A DNA stretch of 64,000 nucleotides, from positions 5,829,889 to 5,893,888 of the forward strand of contig JAQFVV010006273.1 of the NCBI GenBank assembly GCA_028023455.1, written 5' to 3'. Every line of letters begins with the position of its first letter. Positions within the stretch are counted from its first letter, which is position 1. The notes below the pieces were generated by a model. The model saw only the letters and a program-made list of their open reading frames with translations. It made no database searches and was not told where the DNA came from. Origin of the DNA: Epiperipatus broadwayi. Lineage: Eukaryota > Onychophora > Udeonychophora > Euonychophora > Peripatidae. Shown in pieces: positions 23,920-36,559 of this stretch. The translations under genes and the position numbers were made by a program.

Positions 23920-24050
23920 TTATAAGAAAATAATTGGATGGATTTATTGCTGGGAGTTCATAAAACATTTGAGCAATGGGGATATCAGTGCTGAATGTGA
24001 TCTTAAGTTCCAGAGTATGCTTCTCAACCAATGCACCAAACCACTATGTT
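23920..24050 (+). repeat. Interspersed repeat family X, copy 1
   Basis: It contains TTGGATGGATTTATTGCTGG, GAGTTCATAAAA, then AAGTTCCAGAGTATGC and CAACCAATGCACCAA. The same order of phrases occurs at 29,520-29,640 and 40,245-40,345. A SINE or short DNA element is likely. No TSD was resolved. Confidence 0.5.
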
Positions 24051-25093
24051 TATAGTATATGATATTGTTTAATTTATAAAATGAAATAAATTATATATGC
24101 ATCTGAACTAGTCAGCTGTGGTGAAGATTTATTAGTTTAAAAAGTCTCTTCATAATATTTACAATGAATAAGCAATAAGAATACATGAGGGATAGCTTAT
24201 TAAATCTTAACAAAAATTGCTCTCACAGTTTGTTTTAAATAATCAAATGGTTTGTTGATCTGAAGATCACATTATGTTTAATATGTTCAATAACAAGTAG
24301 GTGATAGGTTGAGATTTATTTAGAAGTCTTTAGTGACCTTTTGAGTCTTTTATTCAACCACTATAACAAAAATGGTTGGCCTATATAGCTTCTGTTCCCA
24401 TTCTGTCATCTTTCATTTATTAACTAAGTCTAAAGGACTTAACTATGGCAATAAGATATGTATAATTATTTTATTAATTCATAGACTTCAACAGTAGATT
24501 CAGAGAGTAAAAAAGCTGTTATTCTTTGTTGATAGCATTATTATAGCAATACTTATAAAAAGTATTTTTTTTTTCTCTTAAAGATGTTGTTAATGCAAAT
24601 AGTAAGCAATAAGAAAAAGGGTTTTGAAATACTGGTATTGGTACTGTAAAATCAAATGTTTACTGGTAATGAAGTTTTCCATGACATAAGTATTGAGCAG
24701 TACAAATATTTTGTTTAAGCAGATAAATTACTATAAAAATATGAATACATTATATTTAATATATTGCATTATAATTAGGTGTCAAATATGAGGAAGGTCA
24801 TATTACATGAGCACTATAATTACACATTGAGTAAAGTAAATAATATGATTCAATTTTAAAATATTTGTTTCAAATGAATCTTCCTGTATTTGCTTCAAAT
24901 GGATCTTCCTGCAATCATAATCACAAGAAATTTGATTTTTTTTTTTACATGAATCTACTATCTATGATAAATTTCAGTTACTGAGATTAATGAATTATTT
25001 TAACTAGTGTATTATAGATATAAATAAGTTCATCTTGAATTTAATAAAAAAATTCATGTCTAATTTTCTGACAATTTACTTATTATTAGTGAG

Positions 25094-25711
25094 TTGACTA
25101 AACAGAAGCATTCACATTTTTTACTTGACAGAATAAGGCAAAAGTTTAATAAACAACAAAAAGTTTATAACGAACAAGAGATTAAAACTGCAAATGAGTT
25201 ACAGACATTTGCTGAACGTAATCACTTTGACTTTTTTTTCAATCTATTGAAAGTAATTTGGGAAGCTAAAAATAGCATTATAATCCTATTAAATCAAGCC
25301 ATGATGCTATTTTGTATAATATCAATGATATTTTGGAATGGGTGGATGCAGTATTTTGATTATCTTTTGAATAATGATACCAAAAATTGGAGTTAATAGC
25401 TTTTAATGACATATATTTTATTTACTCACTTAGATTTAGTCAAATAGATATATTTTAGTGAAATGAAAACATCTCTTTGTAATGTTAAAAATTAAAAGCT
25501 GCAGGGGTGAGTTTTAAAATTTGTTAGCTTCAAAAACATTGGATTTTTTTAGAAATATAAAGACTCGTGAACATGAGATGACTGATGCTACAGTTGCTTC
25601 TATTGTTCCACTTTTTAAAATAATGGGGAGCAACCAAACTTGTAATAATTAGTATGGAATATCATTATTATCTTCTGCATCAAAGATATTTTCAAGGATT
25701 TTATTGACAAG
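25094..25711 (+). pseudogene. Decayed LINE, segment upstream of RT (part 1)
   Basis: A 100-codon frame (25,094-25,396) resembles the linker between endonuclease and reverse transcriptase in a widespread animal LINE type. Recognisable phrases are RIRQKFNKQQK, then ELQTFAERNHFDFFFNLLKV, the counterpart of the usual AERNDxxxFYxALKxVYG segment. The frame then degrades. This is a different family from the RTE-like copies nearby. It continues after the foldback insertion at 25,971. Confidence 0.55.
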
Positions 25712-25970
25712 GTTGATTCTAAGCCAATAAACATCACATGATCACCATTTTTATGCTTGTGTATAGCTGTTATTAAAACAGACGAAACTCTCCATATAGT
25801 ATAGCCATTCAGTGCAAGACAGAGTAACCAATGGATGCCAGGGAGCTTGTGCATAAAATCCCCATCTAGTCCCTACTCCTCTAATATCCCCAGTAATCCA
25901 TTGATTACTCTGGCTTACACTGAGTGGCAATACTGTATGGAGAATTTTGCCCATTTTAAAGTTGATTCTA
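25712..25970. mobile_element. Foldback-family copy inserted in a LINE, 10-bp TSD
   Basis: The insert 25,722-25,960 is flanked by GTTGATTCTA (25,712-25,721 and 25,961-25,970). It begins CCAATAAACATCACATGATC and carries GTTATTAAAACAGACGAAAC, CCAATGGATGCCAGGGAGC and CCCCATCTAGTCCCTACTC like the 8.2-kb element. From about 25,896 an inverted partial arm follows, ending GGAGAATTTTGCCCATTTTAAA. LINE coding homology continues on both sides, so this copy is younger than the LINE it interrupts. Confidence 0.75.
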
Positions 25971-27335
25971 GAGACTCAATGTAGTTTTAAAAAATCAAGA
26001 AGCACTGCAGACATAGCTTTTATTACCAGGCAAATACATAAAAAAGTTTTGGAAAATGAAATATTGATTTATATATAGTGCTTCTATTGATTTAGAAAAA
26101 AAATATTTGATTCAATTAATTGAATAGGTTTATGATATTGTTTGAAATTAATATCCACTACAGATTATTCATATTATACAGATTCTACATGATGGAAAGA
26201 GAGGAAGTATTATTATTAGAAATAGAAGAGGCATTTGAAATGAAAACTGTTTTTAAATGAGGATATGTACCTGTTCTAACATTCATTTGAGTTTTATGAC
26301 AATAGTATTTGAAGTGTTTTAGCCAGCATAATGAAACAAGAATCAAAATATGATGCGGATTTGATATTGAAACTTTTAATTTGAAATGATTTAAAGCAAA
26401 AACAACAGCTTCATTTTGTTGGATTCCAGATACTTATAATACATGAATGATTTGTTCTAGTTTAACCATTTGTAAAGATGATTTATAAAATGTGCTTAAT
26501 GTTTTAAATGCAACACAGAAAGAAATTGATTTAGTAATTAATGTTTGAAAGACTGAAGCCCTTTATCAGCTAATGACAAAACAAAAATCTTGAGTAAATT
26601 TTAGCTTGGATAGTATTGATATAAGAATGTAAAGCACTTTTAATATTTTGGTAACTTATGTAAATAGAAAAGGAGTGCAGTAGAGATTTCAATGTTTTGG
26701 CTATTAACATGTTAAAAGATAGAATATTTCATCATAGTTAAATTACCTATATTTAAGAATGGCATTTTATCTAATTTATTATTTGGAAGGAAGACTTGAA
26801 TCTCTTATCAATGTAACATAAAAATATTACAAAAGTTACATTTAAGGATGTTTTGTAAAGTTTTAAAAACATGATGACAAGATCATAAAACCAATTAATA
26901 AGTTCTTCAACTTTCTAGATGCAGAACTATTAAATCCTCTGTTGTGAAACTTCATTTTTATTAGGATGGATTTTTGACATAAATGAACAACACAAGACTT
27001 TCTAAGAGAGTGTTTTGTAGTAAACTTCAGTATGGTTGTAATTACAGACATGACTTTATTTATAATGTAAATATTATCTCAAAAACTTGCAATGATGATT
27101 TTTTTTAAGTGGGAAGGAATAGCAGAAGATAGAATACATTGGAGAGCTGCACTTAGACTGATATTGACATTATTTAGGAAAAGTTTGCTGTAGGAGTTAA
27201 AAGAGAGCATTACAAAATATCAAATAATTAGAATAATGGAGTGATGGGTTACAACTTATTTGTGTCTCAAGGATTGTTTTGTATACTCATTATAAAACTC
27301 ATCCCTACTGTAATATGTTTTTTTTTTCTTTTGAA
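25971..27335 (+). pseudogene. Decayed LINE, RT and C-terminal segment (part 2)
   Basis: Right after the foldback insert, one frame reads STADIAFITRQIHKKVLENE, the usual start of the RT fingers-to-palm region. LEKxFDSI-like and LHDGKRGSIIIRNRRG phrases follow. Around 26,590-26,720 there is a KYFG-like segment, and near 27,140 DRIHWRAALRL, a typical C-terminal phrase of this LINE type. Stops and shifts are abundant. The clade is uncertain. A short AT-rich tail with GATGGTGATAATGAT lies near 27,375. Confidence 0.55.
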
Positions 27336-28829
27336 GTTAATACAGTCACACTCATTTGCAAATGAGTAATAATGATTATGATGGTGATAATGATTGAGAT
27401 ATTAGAATATATATAAATATATAATGTAAATAACTAGTAAAAAATGTATTGCTGATTTGGACTTTAAAAATAATAAACTTAAATTTGTACTAAGTCTTTA
27501 ATTTCTCTAAGGAAATATTATAAAATAAGTGAACTTATAAACACCTTTTGAAAATACTTTGTTTAGTTACAGCATTTTGTTTAATTCCTTGTGCAAATCA
27601 AATAAATTAACAAGTAATTGGTTACAATGGTATAACATTTGTTTTTCATCATCATCACTTGTAATCAGTAATTGTTTGCTATCTATTTGCTCCAGTTCAT
27701 TCTAATGTCTCAATTTTCCAACTATACTTAAATTTTTAATGAATTTTTACATCAACTAGTTATGCTCTGTGCTTCACAAGATGTAAATGCATTATTTCTC
27801 AAAACCAGATTTAATTTTCATGTTTTTATATTTTTTTAACGTTTGTATATATATATAATTTTCTATTTCTTAGCCATAACACATGAGTAAATTGCTATAT
27901 AAAATAAAATCCTTTACACCATGGCGAACATCTGCCTAATAGACCAAAACCAGCCCTTGATAGCTCTCAGTATGATGAGACAATTTGACAAATGTATATA
28001 AATGGATCTGCAAATATAACTGCAAATATTGAATCAAGAGTTAAGTAAAATAAAATATTTTCTCAACTACATTTTTTTTTTCTCTCCAATCTTTATAATA
28101 AATAATTCTAGTTCATTCTATCCAAGTTGCAATATTCCAACAAATTATTTATATTGTCTAATCTATCTGATCTATGATGCTAATAACATTTTGTTTTTAA
28201 CATGATTTTCGCAGATGAAACATACAACTAGCAAAAAATAAAACTCAAATTATACTTCATTTTATTATTGTTATTTTGCATTTAAGTATTTTTATTAGGA
28301 TGTCTACATAAATTAAGATAGACAAAGAAAACCGTGCCTTTTAAAAAGAATGGACCACACTATTTTGTGAGTGCAAGTTATTTCAAAAAAATTTCAAGCG
28401 AAAAATTCAAAACCATTTTCTGAAGAAATTTATAAAAGACTGCATCCTAGCAGAATTAATTTATCCAGAATACAAAAAGAAATTTGAGAATATATGTCAT
28501 GAAGATAGGTTCAAGCCAAATCGGAAAAATTGTCAATAAATATGGAAGTCATTAATTAATAATGTTATTTTATTTTTAATTCACAAAAAAAAATATGGCC
28601 CTTGTTTAAAAGGGGGAAATAGAAACTGGGCTTTCAGTTGAAAAAGTTCACTACCCTTAATGGAGGTAAATTCATTAACATTTTGATCAAATATAGTAAG
28701 TTAATTTTTAAATCCATAATTTTGTGTTGCTCGCTAATGAAATTATAAATATCCAAATGGCCCTTGGCAGAAAAAGTTCACACCCCTGCTTTACATTATC
28801 AAAAAATAGTTCTGCTCTTAAGTTTAATA

Positions 28830-29135
28830 AATCATCATGTTTAATCCTTATTAATTCAATGCAGTATGAAGATCTCTCCAATTTATTATACTTTCTGTGA
28901 TCCATAGTCTTTCTTCTCCTTATCATACTAACCTTATTTCATCACAACCATCTCTTATAAAGGCTTTTTCTACATCTTTCACAATAAATCCAGTTTAAGA
29001 CTTCAACCGTTCACCTTTTATGATTTTATTTAACAATATTTCCCTCCAAATCCAATCTTATAATTTTTTCACCAATGTCAATAATGCTTATTTGCTCTCC
29101 CATTGTCTTCAATCCCATATTGCTATTGCACTGTA
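28830..29135 (-). pseudogene. RTE-like LINE 3' remnant (minus strand)
   Basis: The order of phrases follows the 3' end of the young RTE-like copy: TATGAAGATCTCTCCAA, ATCCAGTTTAAGACTTCAA, TTTAACAATATTTCC and TTTTTTCACCAATGTCAATAATG. It is strongly decayed and covers only the last few hundred bases of the family. Confidence 0.55.
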
Positions 29136-29519
29136 ATATTCAAAGTTTCTTAAATAAATAACAAATTGTCATTACAAATGCAATAAAACATTTATATAAG
29201 CTGAGACAAATTACATTTAAACTCCAGTGATATACATAACTATCAAATACCCATGGAACAAAAAAAAATGAATAGCTAGAGAGATTTTGATTTAACAAAT
29301 CATGTAATAAATTTTATAGAAAAGTGAAAAAACTTACAAAAAGAAAAACAAAAATATCCATAAAAAAAAAAAATAAGTAAAGGATAATAGAATAGTTGTG
29401 TGAAAAAATAACTCAGCAGGAACAAAATGAAAATTAACTCTATACTCTATAAATGTAAACATTGTAGCTTTTCTTTTTTTTTTATATTATTTTAATGCCT
29501 GTATGACAATGAAATAAAA

Positions 29520-29640
29520 TGATTGAATGGCTTTATTACTTAGGAGTTCATAAAAAGTTCAATCACAAGAAATGGCAGAGCTAAACTGCAAACAATGAAT
29601 TTTGAACTCCATATTCTGCCACTTCAATTAAATCACACAA
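29520..29640 (+). repeat. Interspersed repeat family X, copy 2
   Basis: It contains GGCTTTATTACTTAGGAGTTC, ATAAAAAGTTCAATCAC, CAGAGCTAAACTGC and TTTTGAACTCCATATTCTGC. These correspond to the phrases at 23,920-24,050 and 40,245-40,345. Confidence 0.5.
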
Positions 29641-29689
29641 GACCCAAATCATTCACAAAACAAAAATAATCTATCTACTGCATACTGAA

Positions 29690-30570
29690 GGGCTCTACAA
29701 GTTTAATGCAAAGTAGCAACTCTGCTCCATGTTACATCAGCAAGATTCTGTATCTTATTTATCTATCTGATATACAGCTTCTTTCTACATCATTTATACT
29801 CTCTTGGGATGCAGTTTTTATGACTTCAAATGTCCATATGTTATCATATTTTCTAGAAATATGTCCAACCTATTCCATTTCTGATTCTTAATATTTCCTA
29901 ATGATATTCTTGATACCTGTGTGTTTTCTCACCTATATATTTTACTCACATCTTTCTTGTTACTCACAATATATATATCTATATTTTATTGAGTGATCTA
30001 TTTGTGCTCTTCTTTAATTTCCAAGTTTCAAATTTGTAGGCAAGAATTGTAAAACAAATCTATAAAAATATTTCTTTTCAAGCACATAAGTATATTTGCT
30101 TTTAATATTATTTGTAGTAAAAGCAGTACTTTATCCAATTTCATGATTAATTTTATCTGTATTTCATCTTCTTAATAACCATATCAAGATATTTATATTT
30201 TATCTATTTTTCTAATTGATGATTATCAATCTTTACTTAATTTTTTTCAGAAAAATCCATTGAACATTCCTTTATTCTTTTTAGCATTTATCTTAGTTCT
30301 TCTACTTTATGACTTTCATCTGATAATTCTTGCAACGTTTCTTGAAGCTCTGAAATCTTATTTGCAGACACAATCATATCTGCAAAATCTAAATGGGTTA
30401 AATAATCTTTATGTATTTTTTATTTACCCAACATCCCCCTCTAATCCACATTTTTTTTCTTTATATCTTTACCAATGTTAATGTATCACTCCCACTACAT
30501 TTTGATAAGTATTCTTCAAAATATGGCGGTATTTGTATCCTAAATCCATATCCTGATGATAGAAAGTTTT
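29690..30570 (-). pseudogene. RTE-like LINE, 3' half remnant (minus strand)
   Basis: The + strand text parallels 44.76-45.72 kb of the young copy. Blocks in order are TCTCTTGGGATGCAGTTT, AGAAATATGTCCAACC, GCACATAAGTATATTTGC, CAAGATATTTATA, TTTAGCATTTATCTTAGT, TTTCTTGAAGCTCTGAA, ATCTGCAAAATCTAAATGGG and CAAAATATGGCGGTATTTG. It therefore covers the RT catalytic region and C-terminal part. Several insertions and deletions destroy the frame. Confidence 0.7.
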
Positions 30571-30719
30571 AATCATTACCACAAATGTTGCCAAATTTAT
30601 TCTTTAAAGAAAAGAAAGAAAGAATTTAAATTCCATCACCCTACTTTATAGCAAAGAAGCTAAGTTTTAAGAACAGTATATACAGTATAGGCAAATAATA
30701 CTATTAAATGTACCTCTAT

Positions 30720-30860
30720 GGTCTTCCCAGATTTAATTAATTTGCACGTGCGGAAGTTTACTTTAAAGTGGCGGAACAAAACGCTAAAACTTCCTGGATC
30801 AGATTTAAACTCAACATGTCACTTGGTGCTGAAAACGTCATATGATCTCTCAAGCAACTA
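30720..30860. other. Locally GC-richer segment, unexplained
   Basis: About 140 bases within very AT-rich intron are richer in G and C and contain CACGTGCGGAAGT, an E-box next to an ETS-like CGGAAGT, and GTGGCGGAAC. No coding potential or repeat match was recognised. It could be an enhancer-like or repeat-derived piece. Confidence 0.25.
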
Positions 30861-32139
30861 ATAATACTATTATTAGTAGTAAAAATTTAATTCCAAGATT
30901 TCAATATTAAAATCAATTTATTTTTCATTTCATTTAATTATTGCTGAAACTTTTATCTTATATGTTTTTATTTTGGATTTTTAAAATCTACTTTATCTAA
31001 ATAATTCTGAAATTATTTTTATATCGTACTTTTACGAATTTGGATATAATTATTAATGTAACGTTAATTTTTTTAAATTTTATTTAACAAAGCTCTTCTT
31101 AAAATTTATATTAAGACTAATATCATAATTTAAATGTTTCTTAAATCGATAGATGTCAGAACATGTAATACAAGTACAATAAAATTATTTTTCGTCAAAT
31201 TATTACAAATTAATGCAATAGATGGCAGCATATGAGAGCAATCTTACTTAGAACAGTAGAAAAATAGGCTAGACCAAAACTTCGAAGATAAAAGAACGGA
31301 CTAAAAAATGGGCAAGACACTTAAATTTGTTAATAGAGAAAATGTTGCCTATCTACGCCTAGAATGTCACCTTTTTAACAAAATTAAGTAAAAACATGAG
31401 GTTATCATAAATATAATGAGAGGAAAATTTATGCTTAAAAGAATTGATGAGTTGTTTTTTTAGGGTGGGTAAATAATAACAATTAGTAACGAATTAGTAG
31501 AATTTTTGTAAAATGAAATACAAATTAAGGATAAGGGGTTAAAATACATATATACAAAATAAAATAGAAAACCATATAACATTAAAATGCTAGTAAAATA
31601 ACACTTATACTAAAAAAATTTATTTGACCTTGTTTTATCTATTATGAATTGACCTACTCATGTGAAAATAAATTAAAAACAACATACTTATGTGTAAAGA
31701 TTAATCATTTCCATAATTCCTTTCAAATATCAGCTACTATTAATTTCAAAGACAGTTTTTATAAGACTGATGGTCAAGAATTAAGAAGATTAATCGTCAG
31801 ATTTTCTTACAGTTTTAAGTTCATTTTATTCATAAAAAATAATCTTTGCATTATCAAATAATATATTATGACCTGTATTAAGTTTAAGAATAAAAAATTA
31901 AGTTAAGATATCTATTTTAATTCTACTTTTGTGAACTTTAATTCTTTCATTAAGACTTAATTTATTTTGATCTATATAAACATTATGAGTATATCAGGTT
32001 TTAGCATCAACAGACTGCTGTGAATTGTTTAATAATAAATCTAAATCAACTTTTCTTCCAAGCAACTTCCTAACACTCAATAAATGACTATTATTATTGA
32101 GTGATATATGCTAATATGGCTAACAATATTGACCTATTA

Positions 32140-33175
32140 TCAGTTTTAAAATTTGTTTATAGTAAACTTTGGCTTATAATCAAATATAAAAACAAGATGA
32201 ATTTAAAAGTAATTAAATGTTAAATATTAAGATATATGTTAATATTTAAGAAGTGGTTAAATATTAATCAAAATAGGAAAATGTTAGAAAAGTTGTATAT
32301 CAAATATCTAAATGATAGAGGTGCACCAGATAATTAGAAGACTGCAATAATAATATTGATATTTAAGAAAGTTGATAAAAAATAAAAATTACAGACTTAT
32401 TATTCTTTTACAATTTTATACAAAATCTTTACTGAGATAATTAAAATTTATAATTAGTAAACTTTGGATTAAAACCAGACAAAAGAACAAGCTGGATTTA
32501 AAAGTAGTTTTAATATAATGGATGCATTCAAGTATTGAAGAAACTTATAGAAAGATTCTTGATAAATAATAATTATCATTGTGCTTGAATTTGTAGATTA
32601 TGAAATGGCATTCCATTATATATAGTGAAAAATATTTTAAGGTAATTAAAGCATTGGCTCATTAAGTTATAGAACTTACAATATTGTCATATTTTCTAAA
32701 ATATTTACCAAAATGCAACAGCATTGATTAGATCATATGGTAATACTAAAAAAAGTTGTACTTCAGTGTGATTCTATATTTCCAAACCATTTTAAAGCAA
32801 TTTTACAACAAGTATTTTTAAATTAAAATAGAATGTTAAAAAGTAAATGAAGATTATTTAAGTCAATAAAGCCAAATCCTTAAGGCTTCAATAAACTCAA
32901 TGACTACCACAGATTTCAGCCACTGAAATTGACTGATTTGATTAAGAGTATGCTTAGCTATATAATGAAAGTTTAAAACAAACTAATCTTTTCTTTACAT
33001 GTAGGAAAAATGCTTATGATAGAATTACAATTCATAGGAAAAAAGTAAATAATTGTAGAATTAAAATTAAACTTGGAGGAATGTCTTTGGTAGAAATACT
33101 TAATGTTAGAAGGAAATATGCCTATATTTTTAATAGATATATTTTACCAGTTCTTACTTATGAATCTTAATGGAA
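32140..33175 (+). pseudogene. Mosaic RTE-like LINE remnant(s), RT region
   Basis: The + strand contains a short RT piece near 32,140-32,215 (AGTAAACTTTGGCTTATAATC), then a longer one. The longer one carries the counterparts of EDWKNAVIILIFKKGDK, of EQAGFKSGF (near 32,490) and of FVDYEKAFD (near 32,590-32,610, with substitutions). A C-terminal segment (INHRIKL, KGNMPIF, ILPVLTYES) lies near 33,040-33,170. The repeated RT phrase at 32.14 and 32.45 kb shows that at least two insertions or a local duplication are involved. Confidence 0.65.
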
Positions 33176-33184
33176 AAGGACTGC

Positions 33185-35930
33185 AAATACTTCAGCCTAA
33201 ATCAACAAGATCTGGACTGACATTGTTATACTTTGTGAAGTTAGAAGAAAATGTGAAGAAATAATTGATTTTAAAAACTATAAAAGGAGAAATATTAAAA
33301 GCCCAAGTGAAGTGGGATTCATTATAAATAAAATGTGGAAAAATAACATTATAGAGATTGATGCTACATCAGACAGAGTATCAAAATTAGTTAATCAACT
33401 TTATGGAAGATACCAAATGCAGAAGATTCATGTTTATGTCCAACAGGTTCTCATCATGATGAAATAGAGAAATTTTATATGGTTGTGCAAAATTACTAAC
33501 CATTTTAAAATTGCCATAGTAGAGTTTAATGTTAGCATTAATAAATAATTTACTTTGAATGTGCTAATAGTAAATTTGGTTATGTTTATAAAAATGAAAA
33601 AAGGTCACAGACTTGTGAAATTCATAGAAAGAAAAACTGTATAGGTATTTTTTTTGAGAAAATGTTTAATGGCAATAGACATAGAAGAATCCAAATGAAA
33701 GTGCAGAAGAATTGGATTAATGGAAAATATGTATTTCAAGATTGAAGTGTTCATATTAGGTTCAACACAGAAAGTGATAATCAATTAATGAGATGTAAAA
33801 TAAGTTGTATTAGTACAAAACTAGAAAGACAAAATCTATTAAGAATATCAGCATTATCAGTTGATATTCCTCATTGTCGAAAACACTACAATAAAATTAA
33901 ATTAGAAATTTTAAGTAATTAAAAATATTCAGTTTTGAAGATGGTTCAGATTTGGTTGAAATCAATAAGCAGATAATTGGCACTCAAATAAAAACTGCGA
34001 GAAAGATAGCTATTACAAAAAACAACAATTTATCAATAAATGTTTTACTAAGAAAAGAATATATATAAATATAAAAAATATGAATATTTTTAATGATACA
34101 TCAAGAAAAATTGAATATCTACAATTTTGTAAAATGATATAAAAATATAACTGAGAATTGATAAGAAAGGCTATAAAAGAAGTCTCAAAATTGTAAAACT
34201 AAAATTTTGGTATTGAAAGAAATGCTATTTCTGTAATAATGATAAAAAAATGAAACTATTACTGAAAAGTGAATGTCATAATAAAATGTGTATAATAAAT
34301 AAACAAGTATCTCCTATGGTTATTCAGCTTTTTGAATTGTCTAGCATTTTAAAAGAAAAAATAGACAAGTAATCACATCTAAAAAGCTCCCAGAAGTCAC
34401 GTTGACAAAATTATAAACTAAATGGCTGAATAATATAGATATGTTAGAAGAATGCAATGATAATATTGTTATCTAAGAAAGGTGATAGAAATCTATTAGT
34501 CTTTTATCAGTTTTATACAAATATTTGCCAAGATAATTAAAATTTGTTTATAGTAAACTTTAGAGTGTAATCAACTGCCAGAACAAATTGGATTTAAAAG
34601 AAAGTAATTTTACATAATGAATCACATCCAATTATTGTTAGATGTTATATAAACATCTAATGAATATGAATTGCCATTCTGTTTTTGAATTGTAGTTTGA
34701 GAAAAAGCATATGATTGTATAAGAATTTTCACATTGTTTAAATCATTGTATCATCATGATATAGAATCACAATATTGTCATTTCCTAAAGAATATATACC
34801 AAAATGTAACAGCCTTGATTATATTATATGATAATACTAAAAAAAATAACAATGAAAAAAAATGTCTTCAGTATAGTTCCATATCTCCAAAACTTTTTAT
34901 AATGATTTTATAAAAAGTACTAGTGAATTTAAATGGAACATTATGGGGATAAAAATGAATATTAATAACTTAAGTTATCTTATATTTTGCAGTCTATATG
35001 ATTTTTTAAAAAAAATAATGCTTTAGAGCTTCAAAAAATGTTGCAAGAGTTATCAGATAATGGTAAGAAAGTAGAGAGATTGCTTAAACAAACTAAAGAA
35101 GAAAATGAAGATGGGTAATTAAGAATTATAAAAAAGTTTGCAACATATGACTATTAATAAAAACTTTCACAGAAATGATAGTACTTTTTTTAAAAAAATA
35201 TTCATCCTTATTACTGTCTATCAATATAACATGTATATAAGATGGATGTTTTTATTAAGTCTTATATTGTATTAGCTCAGAAAAGAAGGAAATTATTTAT
35301 AGATAAATATAAAGAAGTTTACAACTATAAATATCTTTGTCAGATTATTAATACAGTTGGCAACCTAATGAACTACATTAATCATAGAATTAAACTTATA
35401 AGAAGAACCTTTAGTAGAATTTATTTAATGTTAAAAGGAAATATGCCTATGTGTTTGAAAAGAAAGGTTTTTAATAGATTTTTTTATCGGAATGTGCTTG
35501 TGGATGTAAAAATTGGACCCTTTTTACAAAAACATTACAGAAATTTTAAAATACTCAACAAAATCTGGAAAGATGTATGTTTGGAGTAACAAGATGTTGA
35601 AAATTAAGCACATGGATGAGAGAATGAACAGGTATTAATAATATCATTAAAATGAGATTGAAATAGAACTGACCTAGACGAATTGCTAGAAGAGATGATA
35701 ATGATAGTTGAAGTTTTTAAATCAGACCTCAGGAGATTGGAAAATACTTAGCAAGAGAATGGATGTGAGATGGATGGATGAAGTAAGAAAGTTTATGACA
35801 TTTGTAAAAAAAAAGAAGTTAGGTTTCAGAGTAAGCAAATTAAACTTAAAGAGACTTTCATTCTATAGAGGATTTATTATAGTTGAAAATGGTGATGATG
35901 GTAATAATAATAAACATATTAAGAGTTTTT
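33185..35930 (+). pseudogene. Old, near full-length RTE-like LINE (plus strand)
   Basis: This starts in the endonuclease (DIVILCEVRRKCEE-like near 33,215) and continues with GFIINKMWKNN and a SDxRVSKLVNQL segment near 33,370. The endonuclease-RT linker follows, then the RT from about 34,430. The open stretch 35,242-35,589 reads YKYLCQIINTVGN, INHRIKL and KGNMPMCLKRKVFN. The end near 35,880-35,905 carries GGTGATGATGG, like the (GAT)n tail of the young copy. Stops and frameshifts are dense. With 32.14-33.175 kb it forms a head-to-tail pair. Confidence 0.7.
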
Positions 35931-36559
35931 TCATAAAAGCGATAGATACAATACATCACATATAGTGTATTTTAATGATGTAATGACTCATTAAAATTAA
36001 TGTAATTCTAAAATTGAAATCATAAAATGAATTGAATTAAGAACGTGGGTAACCAGCAATAGCAAACAATTGTCAGCAATGATCAATCATTAGTATGTAA
36101 TTACTCCATCAAGTAAATAAATCAATAATGGTTTTCATTTGTTATTGGTGATTTCATATAAGAAGCAAATATATTGCAACACAATGTTAGCTAGGAAGTT
36201 TTGTTAATAATAATAAATCAAATTACCAACTTAAAATAATATAATAATGTAAGAGCAAATCACTACTTTGAACCAGTTACCACCATGCATATACCTATCC
36301 TTAGTATTTAACTCTCCATTTTCACAATGATTTATAGCTATTGTTTTAGAAATAATGTGATTTCTGGATGCATATCTGCATTTCTTCTAATCCCAGGCCA
36401 CATTGATAAACCTGAAATAATGCACAATATTTGTTATATTAATACCAATTTATTTCTCAGATAATAGAATGGCATTAATGTAACAAAGATGGGTATTACT
36501 TTATAGGTTTATGCTAAATGATTCACTAGAGATTTTATTTTAAATTGTCTTACACTTTA

